Positions 9,364-17,468 of a stretch of 64,000 nucleotides of DNA are shown here, one piece after another; the first letter of the stretch is position 1; every line of letters begins with the position of its first letter. The stretch is taken from assembly GCF_005938125.1 (NCBI RefSeq), contig NZ_VCQN01000005.1, forward strand, positions 62,001 through 126,000. The letters are read 5' to 3'. The notes below the pieces were generated by a model, which was given only the letters and a program-made list of their open reading frames with translations, did no database searches and had not been told where the DNA came from. The position numbers and the translations under genes are program-made. Origin of the DNA: Bacillus sp. BHET2 (GTDB lineage: Bacteria > Bacillota > Bacilli > Bacillales > Bacillaceae_B).

Positions 9364-9743
9364 ACCTCATCATTTCTTGGACAGTAGACAATCTTCTCCC
9401 TCATTCGCTACATAACGATTTTCTTTGCAGGAACTTTTCCTACCATTTTTGATTGATCATACATTAGTTGCCAAGTTATCAGTGTTTGGTAAAAATAGAG
9501 GTGAGGTGCTCAGTTTGCAACAACCTTTGTAGCACCCATTACTAGTATCCACTCACAGCTTTGATTGTATCCTTTTACGGTCAGTCAGAATGTATTTCAT
9601 CTTTTTGGTGGTAATCATTTTCTTTTTGAAGAACCGGAGGGGGGATTTTGTAAGTTTACTTCTCTCATAAAATGGTAGTTTTATAGTTTTTAATCATAGT
9701 AGAATATGTGTGAATCCAAGTAAATAAATGTAAAATAACGTAA

Positions 9744-9881
9744 GTTTACAAAAATGTATACATGTACACAAAACAGTACACAATCGTACACAAAAATGTA
9801 TACATGTGTACAAGATAGTACACGTGTTGGTATATAAGGATGTATACAATATACGTATACAACGATACGAAAATGTATACA
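9744..9881. repeat. Centromere-like (parC-type) array of GTAYACA repeats
   Basis: About twelve 7-8-bp units close to GTAYACA occur in 138 bp. Clear copies begin at about 9744, 9756, 9764, 9776, 9786, 9798, 9806, 9818, 9842, 9855 and 9875, with a degenerate one at 9830. Most steps are 10-12 bp, about one unit per helical turn, so units face one side of the DNA. Several are TGTATACA palindromes. A further unit, TGTATACT, sits at 9944 in the promoter. The array lies immediately upstream of an actin/ParR-like gene pair, as in ParMRC and Alp7 partition loci. The remaining DNA of this gap (9364-9743) shows nothing recognisable. Confidence 0.8.
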
Positions 9882-9924
9882 TCTTCACTCTCTTCCCTCT
9901 CCGTTATTCGATAGAAAAGTAGGA

Positions 9925-9951
9925 TTGACCAACGACGAGAAATTGTATACT
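9925..9951 (+). promoter_or_regulatory. Probable promoter of the parM/parR-like operon
   Basis: TTGACC (9925-9930) and TATACT (9946-9951) are separated by 15 bp, slightly short for SigA. The -10 element is embedded in a TGTATACT repeat unit, so ParR binding could repress the operon, as known for other type II partition loci. Confidence 0.5.
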
Positions 9952-10012
9952 CTTGGAATAAGAGTTGAAATTTTTTGACAAATTCTTACTCATGAATGAA
10001 AGGATGATTTTA

Positions 10013-11188
10013 ATGACTAATTCACGAATTGCAGCCATTGACGTTGGTAATGATTCTCTTAAAGGTATGTTTGGAAAAATGGACGCTGAGGTGAATATTC
10101 CTAACGTCATCGCCAGGGATATTGAGGACCGCCCTATTATTGGAATCGAGGAGTTGGATACACAGGACCCACTAGACGGTATACATATCCGTGTCCACTC
10201 CCCTACTCTTAAAGATAACAATGCAATTTACCGTGTTGGTAACCTTGCGGCGAAGAGCAATAACTCTACTGAATTGGATCCTGGCAGCAGTAAGTCAGAA
10301 GAGGACCAAACACTTATCATGTTGTTTGCGTCTATCGCTCTTGATGCAGTACGTAACGACTCAGAGTTTAAAAAGAATAATAAAGTAGTAGAAGCAAACT
10401 ATACATTAGGTACTGGTCTTCCACTACGAGAAGTAAAAGAAGGGAAAGACGTAGGGTATCGCTCCCGATTACTGGGATCTGTTCACCAAGTTGAGTTCCT
10501 TGTCACTCCTCGCTATCAAGGCATCAAAGTTAACATTAAATTTGATGAAGTAAAGGTTTACCCTGAAGGATTTGCAGCTTTCATCAATCTTGTTATGGAT
10601 AATAACTTAAATATCATTAATAAAGATCTGATCGATAAACGTATATTAATTCAAGACATCGGAGGATTATCAACCGATATCGCAGTCATTAAGGATCGAA
10701 AAGTAGACGATGATAAGGCTCAAGGATTTAATCTCGGAGTTTCTGAATCTCTTGAATTGATTCGCGAAGAAATCCGCTCAAGGCACGGCATCGAGCTTGA
10801 TAGTCGTCGTGATGTGGTGGAAATCATCACGAAGAAAAATGATCGTAATCATATTATGGTCAAAGGAAGTCGTACGAGCGTACATGATATCGTGGATCGT
10901 ATCATGCTTGAGCTTGCTAAGAAGCAATATCGCCACCTTCGCAATATGTGGCAAAAGAATTCCCAAACGGAAATCTGCTACTTCATCGGTGGTGGAGCAA
11001 GCGTTTTGAAGGAGTATATCAAGACGCTTAATAACAATCTTGATGGGTATAATATCGATTTCTTTGAAGATGAGAAAGAAAGCATTTGGATGATGGCTAA
11101 TGCCTATTACAAGCTAATTGCAGACTTCTCAAGAAAAACTCAGAAGGTTTCTCAGCAGGAAGAACAAAAATTAGCGAAAACCAAATAG
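10013..11188 (+). CDS. ParM/Alp7A-type actin-like partition ATPase
   Basis: This 391-residue protein has the actin/Hsp70-type nucleotide fold of plasmid filament proteins. Phosphate-1 loop: IDVGNDSLKG at the N-terminus; phosphate-2: DIGGLSTDIAVI (about residue 220); adenosine motif: FIGGGASVL (about 330). The start is ATG 10013 with AAAGGATGA upstream. In ParMRC systems the filament grows from ParR-parC and pushes DNA copies apart. The next gene encodes a ParR-like protein and the upstream DNA carries a phased repeat array, so the whole cassette looks complete. No replication gene is nearby. Whether it moves this chromosomal locus, an integrated plasmid or gas vesicles is unknown. Confidence 0.85.
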   Translation: MTNSRIAAIDVGNDSLKGMFGKMDAEVNIPNVIARDIEDRPIIGIEELDTQDPLDGIHIRVHSPTLKDNNAIYRVGNLAAKSNNSTELDPGSSKSEEDQTLIMLFASIALDAVRNDSEFKKNNKVVEANYTLGTGLPLREVKEGKDVGYRSRLLGSVHQVEFLVTPRYQGIKVNIKFDEVKVYPEGFAAFINLVMDNNLNIINKDLIDKRILIQDIGGLSTDIAVIKDRKVDDDKAQGFNLGVSESLELIREEIRSRHGIELDSRRDVVEIITKKNDRNHIMVKGSRTSVHDIVDRIMLELAKKQYRHLRNMWQKNSQTEICYFIGGGASVLKEYIKTLNNNLDGYNIDFFEDEKESIWMMANAYYKLIADFSRKTQKVSQQEEQKLAKTK

Positions 11189-11197
11189 GGTGATGGT

Positions 11198-11791
11198 ATG
11201 AAAGAAAAAGGGATGTCGAGGGGACAGCCGATTACGTTTCGGCTACCTTCTGATACACCTGATCATGTATTAAAACATTTACAAAGGCTTAAGGAAACGG
11301 AAAAACGCAATTTCTCCAGTAAGATAGCAGAACTTGTATTGAATGGTGTAAATGATACAATCTCCAGGCAGCGGGAAGCGATAACGATCCCCCTTCCGAA
11401 GGGACTGGAAAAATCCCAACGTGATTGGTTGAAGCATGAACATTCAGAGGCGTTGCTTGGAAGCATAGTGTATCAATTATTATCGAATCCTGTGCGTACC
11501 GCGTCCCTCCTTGCCTCCTTAAGTAGTAATTCGTTGGATATTAATGAAGCGCTCTATCTTCAGGAAGAATCGGCTGCAAGCCATGATTCTTCGCGGGAAT
11601 GGTCGATTGATCAAGTGATCGATGAAACCCCGGAAGAAGAAATCGATGAACGTTCGTACTCTACGGATGAAGAACTGGACAACTTCGACTGGGATAGTGC
11701 CATGAAACCTCAGGAAACCGAAGAGAATGAGACAAAAGAAGAATCCATGGATGATCTATTAGGAGATTTTCTGGCCCAGATGAATAAATAA
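11198..11791 (+). CDS. ParR-like centromere-binding adaptor
   Basis: The gene starts 9 bp after the actin-like gene with GGTGAT upstream. The N-terminal part (about residues 8-60) opens with a basic beta strand PITFRLPSD and helices consistent with a ribbon-helix-helix DNA-binding fold. A helical middle follows, then a long acidic tail rich in E and D, ending in a short amphipathic helix (MDDLLGDFLAQMNK). ParR proteins contact the ParM filament tip with such a C-terminal helix. At 197 residues it is longer than the roughly 50-120-residue classical ParRs. Sequence alone would not identify it; the position does. Confidence 0.7.
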   Translation: MKEKGMSRGQPITFRLPSDTPDHVLKHLQRLKETEKRNFSSKIAELVLNGVNDTISRQREAITIPLPKGLEKSQRDWLKHEHSEALLGSIVYQLLSNPVRTASLLASLSSNSLDINEALYLQEESAASHDSSREWSIDQVIDETPEEEIDERSYSTDEELDNFDWDSAMKPQETEENETKEESMDDLLGDFLAQMNK

Positions 11792-11793
11792 AG

Positions 11794-11844
11794 AAGAACC
11801 TGAAGCAAGGCGCGCAGCCTAACGTTTCAGGTTCTTTTTTTTGT
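11794..11844 (+). terminator. Terminator separating the partition operon from the gas vesicle operon
   Basis: An 11-bp stem (AAGAACCTGAA / TTCAGGTTCTT) with a 21-nt loop is followed by eight T residues, so the two operons are transcribed separately. Confidence 0.88.
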
Positions 11845-12150
11845 TAAGGTCCCAAATAAAAGCACACTTCTCATCTTTATACAACTACCTCATATAGTTG
11901 GAATTTGTAAACAATTTGTCTTATTTGCATTAAATTTTCGACCTAAAACGTGTCAAGCCATATAACTCCTAGGGAGAAATATTACAAACCAACTTCAGTC
12001 GATTAAAACATGTATAAAAAATGCCAGTTTACTTCAAAAAATTCCCACCTCGTGGTTTAGACAGGCTAGAAAGCGAGGTAAACACCGATTAAACAGAATA
12101 GAAACATAGAAACTCAGTCATTGGCTACACCACTAAAGAGGAGAGATTAG
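11845..12150 (+). promoter_or_regulatory. Upstream region of the gas vesicle operon
   Basis: These 306 bp hold no gene. I see AT-rich DNA, a short ACCTCG / CGAGGT stem-loop around 12047-12081, and a strong ribosome binding site (AAGAGGAG) before gvpA. GTTTAG-N14-GAGGTA in the stem-loop region faintly resembles a general-stress (SigB) promoter. No convincing SigA promoter was found, so the transcription start is unresolved. Confidence 0.4.
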
Positions 12151-12411
12151 ATGAGTATTCAAAAAAGTAATGATAGCTCAAGTCTCGCAGAAGTAATTGA
12201 TCGAATCCTGGACAAAGGAATCGTCATTGATGCATTTGCTAGAGTTTCTTTAGTAGGAATTGAAATTCTGACGATAGAAGCACGAGTTGTCATTGCAAGT
12301 GTAGATACGTGGCTACGATATGCGGAGGCAGTTGGGCTTTTAAGAGATGAAGTCCAAGAAGAGGGATTGGCTAAGCAAGATAGCGAAAGAGGAACAGCCT
12401 TCAGCATTTAA
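12151..12411 (+). CDS. gvpA: Gas vesicle structural protein GvpA
   Basis: This 86-residue protein is the small amphipathic subunit that forms the ribbed shell of gas vesicles. Hallmarks seen: [39 protein letters not shown] and [12 protein letters not shown]. It is first in the operon, behind an AAGAGGAG ribosome binding site. It differs from the GvpB copy 1.1 kb downstream mainly in the last 20 residues. In B. megaterium one of the two copies suffices for vesicle formation; that is family knowledge, not visible here. Confidence 0.97.
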   Translation: MSIQKSNDSSSLAEVIDRILDKGIVIDAFARVSLVGIEILTIEARVVIASVDTWLRYAEAVGLLRDEVQEEGLAKQDSERGTAFSI

Positions 12412-12461
12412 ACAAGTAAAGTGTATATAGTTTTACTAATTTAATAGAAAAGAGGATGAAT

Positions 12462-12950
12462 ATGTCAGAAGTTAAAAGCGGTCAACAGGTGGAAGATACA
12501 AACCCTGAATCCTCAAATGAGGCAACAGGCGAAAGCAGACAATCGATGAATTACGCGATTATCGGCGGAGTAGTTGGGGCAGGAATCGGATTACTGTCAA
12601 ACCCCGGAACAGGAAAAAAAGTAGTGGACAGTTTTGGGAAATCAGACGTGATGAGAGCCGCCAGTAAAGAACTTCGAAGGTCGGCACAGGAGTTCCTAAC
12701 AGAGCAGGCAATCATCACGCTACGGCAGTCAGCTACAGGATATATGAGCAAGCTTGAAGGTGGGTTGCTGTCACCTAAGAAGAAAAAGGAAGAGCGGGTG
12801 GAAGGAAATGAATCCAAAGCTGAAGACAATGGAGATTCCGCCAATCAATCAGAAGAACTAGAAGAAATCAAAGAAGAAAACAAACAGTTGAATGAACGTT
12901 TAGAACGAATTGAAGAAATGCTTAACAGTCTTGTGGAATCAAAGAAATAA
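12462..12950 (+). CDS. gvpP: Gas vesicle accessory protein GvpP
   Basis: This 162-residue protein is second in the operon, as in B. megaterium. It has a hydrophilic start, a short glycine-rich hydrophobic segment (YAIIGGVVGAGIGLLSNP, YtxH-like, residues about 30-48), a basic helix, and a C-terminal coiled coil (EELEEIKEENKQLNERLERI). The start is ATG 12462, with AGAGGA at 5-nt spacing; ATG 12456 overlaps that site. The same YtxH-plus-coiled-coil plan recurs in GvpT. The precise role is unknown. Confidence 0.88.
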   Translation: MSEVKSGQQVEDTNPESSNEATGESRQSMNYAIIGGVVGAGIGLLSNPGTGKKVVDSFGKSDVMRAASKELRRSAQEFLTEQAIITLRQSATGYMSKLEGGLLSPKKKKEERVEGNESKAEDNGDSANQSEELEEIKEENKQLNERLERIEEMLNSLVESKK

Positions 12951-12983
12951 CATTCAACCTTCGCCTTTAAAAGGAGGAGTCTA

Positions 12984-13457
12984 ATGGGTAAGCCGGTAAA
13001 AAAAGCAGTTGGCAAAATAGCAAAAAAAGCCTTGGATCACACTCCTGAACCAGTAAAGGAAAAGGTGAAGGATACAGTTAAGGAAAAAGCCAAAGAAAAA
13101 TTTGTCGAGAATGTGGAAGATGGTATTCAATCAAAGGCAAATGAAGCTTCCGAGAAGCTTGAGAGCGCGAAAGAGAACAATGCTGCAAATGTTCATAACA
13201 AAGCAGAGGAAGCGAAGGATAAAGTACAAGACGTTCTGCTCTCTGTCCGGGAGAAATTAGGAAACGTAAAAGAAGCAGGAGAAGAATTTCAGAAGAAAAT
13301 CTCTTCCTCGAATCAGGATCAATCGAAACGAAAAGGTGCGGGTAGCCTTAAAGGGGCTAGTGACATTAAAAGCTCCTTCAATATTAAAAGCTCTACAGAA
13401 ATCAAAAGTTCAGAGAATATTAAATCATCAAAAGATATTAAGACAATCAGTTCGTAA
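12984..13457 (+). CDS. gvpQ: Gas vesicle accessory protein GvpQ
   Basis: This 157-residue protein, very rich in Lys, Glu and Ala, looks like a long charged helix (KEKVKDTVKEKAKEKF and following) of LEA-like character. The C-terminus (about residues 125-157) consists of a hexapeptide repeat of the form x-I-K-S-S-x, five times. Position and composition fit GvpQ of B. megaterium, a poorly understood accessory protein. The ribosome binding site AAAGGAGG lies upstream. Confidence 0.85.
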   Translation: MGKPVKKAVGKIAKKALDHTPEPVKEKVKDTVKEKAKEKFVENVEDGIQSKANEASEKLESAKENNAANVHNKAEEAKDKVQDVLLSVREKLGNVKEAGEEFQKKISSSNQDQSKRKGAGSLKGASDIKSSFNIKSSTEIKSSENIKSSKDIKTISS

Positions 13458-13478
13458 GCACCGAAAGGAGAATGAAGC

Positions 13479-13739
13479 ATGGCTATACAAAAAAGTAATA
13501 ACAGTTCAAGTTTAGCAGAGGTTATTGACCGGATCCTGGATAAAGGTATTGTCATTGATGCATTTGCCAGAGTATCAGTTGTAGGGATTGAAATATTAAC
13601 GATAGAGGCAAGGGTTGTTATTGCCAGCGTAGATACATGGTTACGATATGCAGAAGCGGTAGGACTTCTCAGGGACGATGTCGAAGAAAATGGTCTTGCT
13701 ACTCAACAAAATGAAAGAAGCTCTCAATTTAGTATTTAA
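13479..13739 (+). CDS. gvpB: Gas vesicle structural protein GvpB
   Basis: This second 86-residue GvpA-family shell protein is nearly identical to GvpA over residues 6-70, with a conservative Leu/Val change in ARVSVVG and a different tail ([19 protein letters not shown]). It sits fourth in the operon, just before an intercistronic hairpin. Having two shell genes ahead of the assembly genes may raise shell protein dosage. Confidence 0.97.
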   Translation: MAIQKSNNSSSLAEVIDRILDKGIVIDAFARVSVVGIEILTIEARVVIASVDTWLRYAEAVGLLRDDVEENGLATQQNERSSQFSI

Positions 13740-13777
13740 ATAGACCACGAGTGAGCCTGGAGCAAGAAAGAGAATGT

Positions 13778-13817
13778 GTTTTGAAGGGGGAAGCCTTATT
13801 GGTCCCCCTTTCAAAAC
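13778..13817 (+). promoter_or_regulatory. Intercistronic stem-loop between gvpB and gvpR
   Basis: GTTTTGAAGGGGG pairs with CCCCCTTTCAAAAC (one bulge) around a 13-nt loop. No T run follows; the gvpR ribosome binding site comes next. It may stabilise or process the gvpAPQB part of the mRNA or partly terminate, giving more shell protein than assembly protein. Confidence 0.75.
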
Positions 13818-13831
13818 AGTAGGAGGAGACT

Positions 13832-14098
13832 ATGGTAATTAAAGAGATCATGAATAGTGTGACGGATTTCTTCAATGAACATGTAGCCCCAGTCCATAAG
13901 ATTACATCAGTGGAATTGACTGAAGATGAAGGCTGGAAGCTTCAAGTCGAAGTAATTGAAGAAAAAGAATATATGAAGAAATATGCGAAAGACGAAATGC
14001 TTGGAACGTATGGCGTCCTTCTTAATAAAGACAAGGAAGTCACGTCTTTCAAACGGCAGGATATCCGGTACAGAAGTGCTATTGGACAGGAAATGTAG
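13832..14098 (+). CDS. gvpR: Gas vesicle protein GvpR (GvpO family)
   Basis: This 88-residue protein fits the GvpO/GvpR family: an N-terminal helix, then the strand pattern SVELTEDEGWKLQVEVIEE and a C-terminal VLLNKDKEVTSFKRQDIRYRS. It is the first gene after the intercistronic hairpin, with AGGAGGAG upstream. In halobacteria GvpO is required for vesicle formation; the precise role in bacilli is unknown. Confidence 0.85.
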   Translation: MVIKEIMNSVTDFFNEHVAPVHKITSVELTEDEGWKLQVEVIEEKEYMKKYAKDEMLGTYGVLLNKDKEVTSFKRQDIRYRSAIGQEM

Positions 14099-14126
14099 TG
14101 GATGAGCGAGTAGGAGGGATTGGTAA

Positions 14127-15050
14127 GTGACGGTCTTAACAAAACAGATCAAAAAGGATAGCAGAGCATTAATTCAAGACGATGAAACGAAAGAATTGCT
14201 TTCGCGTTCATTGAGATACCTTAAAGCTGGATATCCTGTACATTTTACAGGTCCATCAGGAGCTGGGAAAACCTCTCTTGCACTCGCGCTTGCGAAGAAG
14301 AGAAAAAGGCCGGTTATGCTCATGCACGGAAATCACGAGCTGAATAATAAAGACTTGATCGGTGATTTCACAGGTTATACAAGCAAAAAGGTCGTCGATC
14401 AATATGTACGATCTGTTTATAAAAAGGACGAAAGCGTTACAGAGACCTGGAGGGACGGTCGCCTACTCGAAGCAGTAAAGAATGGCTATACTCTTGTATA
14501 CGATGAATTTACACGATCACAGCCGACAACTAATAATATCTTTTTATCTATTTTAGAAGAAGGAATCATCCCGTTATATGGATCGAAATTAACAGAGCCA
14601 TTTATTCGCGTACACCCGGAATTTGCCATCATATTTACTAGTAACCCTGCAGAATATGCAGGGGTTTACCAAACACAGGATGCTCTTTTAGATCGGTTGA
14701 TTACAATGAATGTAGATTACAAGGGACCTGAACAAGAGGCAATGATTGTATCGGAAAAAGCAAACCTGGTCATGAGCGAAGCAAGAGCCATTACTACACT
14801 TGTTTCTACGCTACGTGATCAATGTTCGAACGAATTAAACGGACCGAGCTTGCGTGCTTCTTTAATGATCGCAAGGCTCGCCATTGAAGCAGACATACCC
14901 ATAGACGGTAAGGATCCAGATTTTCAACGTCTATGTATTGATATAGCAGCACACAGTGTAAGTCGATGTATCGACACGGAAAACCCACAGCAAAAAGCAG
15001 AAAAATTAATTATAGATGCATGTAAACAAATGAAGGTATCTGAGGAATAA
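14127..15050 (+). CDS. gvpN: Gas vesicle AAA+ ATPase GvpN
   Basis: This 307-residue AAA+ ATPase belongs to the MoxR-like group. The Walker A GPSGAGKT is at about residue 42, Walker B is TLVYDEF followed by TRS, and the sensor-1 motif is FTSNP. GvpN helps vesicles grow beyond the small bicone stage. It starts with GTG 14127 behind AGGAGGGA. It lies between gvpR and gvpF, as expected. Confidence 0.95.
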   Translation: MTVLTKQIKKDSRALIQDDETKELLSRSLRYLKAGYPVHFTGPSGAGKTSLALALAKKRKRPVMLMHGNHELNNKDLIGDFTGYTSKKVVDQYVRSVYKKDESVTETWRDGRLLEAVKNGYTLVYDEFTRSQPTTNNIFLSILEEGIIPLYGSKLTEPFIRVHPEFAIIFTSNPAEYAGVYQTQDALLDRLITMNVDYKGPEQEAMIVSEKANLVMSEARAITTLVSTLRDQCSNELNGPSLRASLMIARLAIEADIPIDGKDPDFQRLCIDIAAHSVSRCIDTENPQQKAEKLIIDACKQMKVSEE

Positions 15051-15061
15051 AGGAGAGTTTT

Positions 15062-15829
15062 ATGATGAGTAAGGAAGAAACGGGAATTTATATATTTTGT
15101 GCCATCCAAACAGAAAGTGACGATCAATTTGGTTCCATTGAAATCGAAGGCGAAGAAAGGGAAACGTTCACGATTCGATTCAAGGATGCGGCAATGGTAG
15201 CGGCAGAAGTACCAATGAAGATCTATCATCCTAAGAAGCAGAATTTACTCATGCATCAGGGAGCGGTGTCGAAAGTGATGGATCAAAAGGATACAGTCAT
15301 CCCTATCAGCTTTGGCAATGTCTTTAAATCAAGAGACGATGTACAAGCCCTTTTGGAAAATCTTTATCCTCAGTTCGAAACGCTATTCCCGGCAATCAAA
15401 GGGAAAATCGAGTTAGGCTTAAAGGTCGTCGGTAAAAAGGAATGGCTGGAAGCGATGGTGAAAGACAATCCGCAGGTAGAGAAAATGGCATCAGCTGTTA
15501 AAGGGAAGTCGGAATCTGCGGGGTATTATGACCGCATTCAACTCGGAGGAATGGCTCAGAAGGTATTTGCATCCCTGCAAAATGAGGTGAAACAGGAAGT
15601 CTATGCTCCCCTTGAAGAAACAGCAGTCTCAGCAAAAGCAAATGATCCATCAAGTGAAACAATGCTTCTCAATGCCTCTTTCTTAATCGATCGGGATCAA
15701 GAAGAATCGTTTGATCAAAAGGTCAATGAGGCTCATGAAAATTGGAAGGATAAGGTTGAATTTCATTACAGCGGTCCGTGGCCAGCTTACAATTTTGTCA
15801 ACATTCGATTAAAGGTAGAGGAAGGCTGA
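15062..15829 (+). CDS. gvpF: Gas vesicle assembly protein GvpF
   Basis: This 255-residue GvpF/GvpL-family protein has the DTVIPISFGNVFKS motif of the N-terminal ferredoxin-like domain and ends in the family motif SGPWPAYNFVNIR. GvpF binds GvpA and is incorporated into the vesicle during assembly. The stop overlaps the gvpG start (TGATG). The start could be either of two adjacent ATG codons. Confidence 0.94.
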   Translation: MMSKEETGIYIFCAIQTESDDQFGSIEIEGEERETFTIRFKDAAMVAAEVPMKIYHPKKQNLLMHQGAVSKVMDQKDTVIPISFGNVFKSRDDVQALLENLYPQFETLFPAIKGKIELGLKVVGKKEWLEAMVKDNPQVEKMASAVKGKSESAGYYDRIQLGGMAQKVFASLQNEVKQEVYAPLEETAVSAKANDPSSETMLLNASFLIDRDQEESFDQKVNEAHENWKDKVEFHYSGPWPAYNFVNIRLKVEEG

Positions 15830-16083
15830 TGATTCATAAATTGGTGAGTGCACCAATTAATTTAGTCATTAAAATCGGTGAAAAAATTAAAGAAGAAACG
15901 GACAAAGAACTATATGACCTTCCTACCATTCAACAAAAGTTGATTCAGCTTCAAATGATGTATGAATTAGGTGAAATCCCTGAGGAAGCATTTCAGGAAA
16001 AAGAAGATGAGCTACTCACAAGATATGAAATTGCGAAACAGATGGAAATGGAGCAATGGGAAGAACTAACGAAAAAGAAATAA
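15829..16083 (+). CDS. gvpG: Gas vesicle assembly protein GvpG
   Basis: This 84-residue helical protein begins MIHKLVSAPINLVIKIGEKI, the usual GvpG opening, and continues with a charged helix and the YELGEIPEEAFQEKE motif. The start overlaps the gvpF stop by one base, implying translational coupling. GvpG is a minor assembly factor between F and L in most clusters. Confidence 0.93.
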   Translation: MIHKLVSAPINLVIKIGEKIKEETDKELYDLPTIQQKLIQLQMMYELGEIPEEAFQEKEDELLTRYEIAKQMEMEQWEELTKKK

Positions 16084-16093
16084 GGGTGATCAG

Positions 16094-16900
16094 ATGAGCG
16101 ATTTACTTTATCTATATGGCTTAATCCCGACAGAAGAAGCAAATAAAGAAAGCCTTCCCCCCATGAAAGGGTTCGACGGAGAAGGAGAACTATATACAAT
16201 CCATATCGGAGACGTGACCGCCATTGTGTGTAAGTTACCATCCAATGAATACTCAGAAGAGTTCATTAAGGAAAAAGTCGACAATGATATGGACTGGCTT
16301 CAGGAAAAGGCATTCCATCATCATGAAACTGTCTTGATGGTATCAAAGTTATATACCATCATACCCCTGAAGTTTTGCACATTATACAAAAATGAGGATA
16401 GCCTACAGAACACGATTGAAGGGAACCGAAATAAGCTTGTGACAACCTTCAAACAACTGGATGGCAATGAAGAGTGGAATGTGAAGATCTATTGCGATGA
16501 CAAACTACTGAAGAAGCAAGTAAGCGAAAGCAACCCGTCCATTGAAGCCAAAAGACAGGAAATCAGTGAGTTACCAAAAGGCAGGCAGTTTTTTGAAAAG
16601 AAGAAAATTGATCAGTTGATTGACCGTGAACTGGAAAACGAAAAGAATCGTCTCTGTGAAGACGTTCATGAAAAATTGAAAGAGCATTCTCTTCAAGGAA
16701 ACATCAAGAAAAATTGGAGTAAGGACGTCACAGGCAGACAAGAACATATGGCATGGAACAGTGTGTTCCTCCTACCAGTATCCAATGTAGAGGAATTTGT
16801 AGAGGAAATTAAGCAATTCGAAGAAGAACTGGAACACGCCGGTTGGAAAATTGAAGCCTCCGGACCTTGGCCACCTTATCATTTTTCTAGTTTTTCTTAA
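16094..16900 (+). CDS. gvpL: Gas vesicle assembly protein GvpL
   Basis: This 268-residue GvpF/GvpL-family paralogue opens with DLLYLYGLIP, has the VSKLYTIIPLKFCTLYK motif and ends with SGPWPPYHFSSF. Compared with GvpF it carries a longer charged middle helix (about residues 130-200). It starts 10 bp after gvpG. Confidence 0.94.
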   Translation: MSDLLYLYGLIPTEEANKESLPPMKGFDGEGELYTIHIGDVTAIVCKLPSNEYSEEFIKEKVDNDMDWLQEKAFHHHETVLMVSKLYTIIPLKFCTLYKNEDSLQNTIEGNRNKLVTTFKQLDGNEEWNVKIYCDDKLLKKQVSESNPSIEAKRQEISELPKGRQFFEKKKIDQLIDRELENEKNRLCEDVHEKLKEHSLQGNIKKNWSKDVTGRQEHMAWNSVFLLPVSNVEEFVEEIKQFEEELEHAGWKIEASGPWPPYHFSSFS

Positions 16901-16923
16901 CTAATTAATAAGGAATGAGAAAT

Positions 16924-17199
16924 ATGACAGTCAGAGAATCGATCGAGAACAAAGATATTGCCCTTATAGATATATTAGATGTCATTCTCGATAAAGGTGT
17001 GGCGATAAAAGGGGATTTAATCATATCCATTGCAGGAGTCGACCTCGTGTATCTGGATTTGCGCGTGCTGATTTCTTCAGTTGAAACATTGGTTCAACAC
17101 AAGCAAGGGACACGTAAAACAGTCACATCCGATCAGTTCGATCAAGAAAGGGAGGGATTGATCCATGCAACAGGCCAGCGGGACAAATGGGCGAATTAA
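16924..17199 (+). CDS. gvpS: Gas vesicle minor protein GvpS (GvpA/GvpJ family)
   Basis: This 91-residue protein carries the GvpA-like core (ALIDILDVILDKGVAIKGDL, then GVDLVYLDLRVLISSVETL) but lacks the typical C-terminal tail of the shell protein. The start ATG 16924 is chosen because AAGGAATGA gives proper spacing; the ATG at 16915 lies within that site. The 3' end overlaps gvpK by 35 bp. Confidence 0.9.
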   Translation: MTVRESIENKDIALIDILDVILDKGVAIKGDLIISIAGVDLVYLDLRVLISSVETLVQHKQGTRKTVTSDQFDQEREGLIHATGQRDKWAN

Positions 17200-17449
17200 T
17201 TTCGACCCGGAGAAAGCAGAACAAGGCTTGGCACAGCTTGTATTGACCGTGGTAGAACTATTAAGGCAAATCGTCGAACGACATGCCATGCGCCGTGTCG
17301 AAGGCGGTACGTTAACGGATGAACAAGTAGAGAATCTAGGTATCGCCCTTATGAATTTAGAAGAAAAAATGGAAGAGCTAAAAGAGGTATTTGGTCTTGA
17401 TGCAGAAGACTTGAATATCGATCTTGGACCTTTAGGAAGCTTGATGTAA
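17165..17449 (+). CDS. gvpK: Gas vesicle protein GvpK
   Basis: This 94-residue protein shows the GvpK pattern: INFDPEKAEQGLAQLVLTVV, ELLRQIVERHAMRRVEGGTL, TDEQVENLGIALM and a C-terminal DLNIDLGPLGSLM. It overlaps the end of gvpS, so translation is likely coupled. Confidence 0.95.
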   Translation: MQQASGTNGRINFDPEKAEQGLAQLVLTVVELLRQIVERHAMRRVEGGTLTDEQVENLGIALMNLEEKMEELKEVFGLDAEDLNIDLGPLGSLM

Positions 17450-17468
17450 TAGCGGTTAGGGAGGTTAC

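Noticed and set aside
9744..9881. Possible CRISPR array
   Set aside because: Units are 7-8 bp and spaced by 10-12 bp with no 25-35-bp repeats or spacers, and no cas genes are near.
9694..9888. Minus-strand 64-residue Cys/Thr/Tyr-rich frame over the repeat array
   Set aside because: It is an artefact of the GTAYACA repeats read as codons; no ribosome binding site and no family resemblance.
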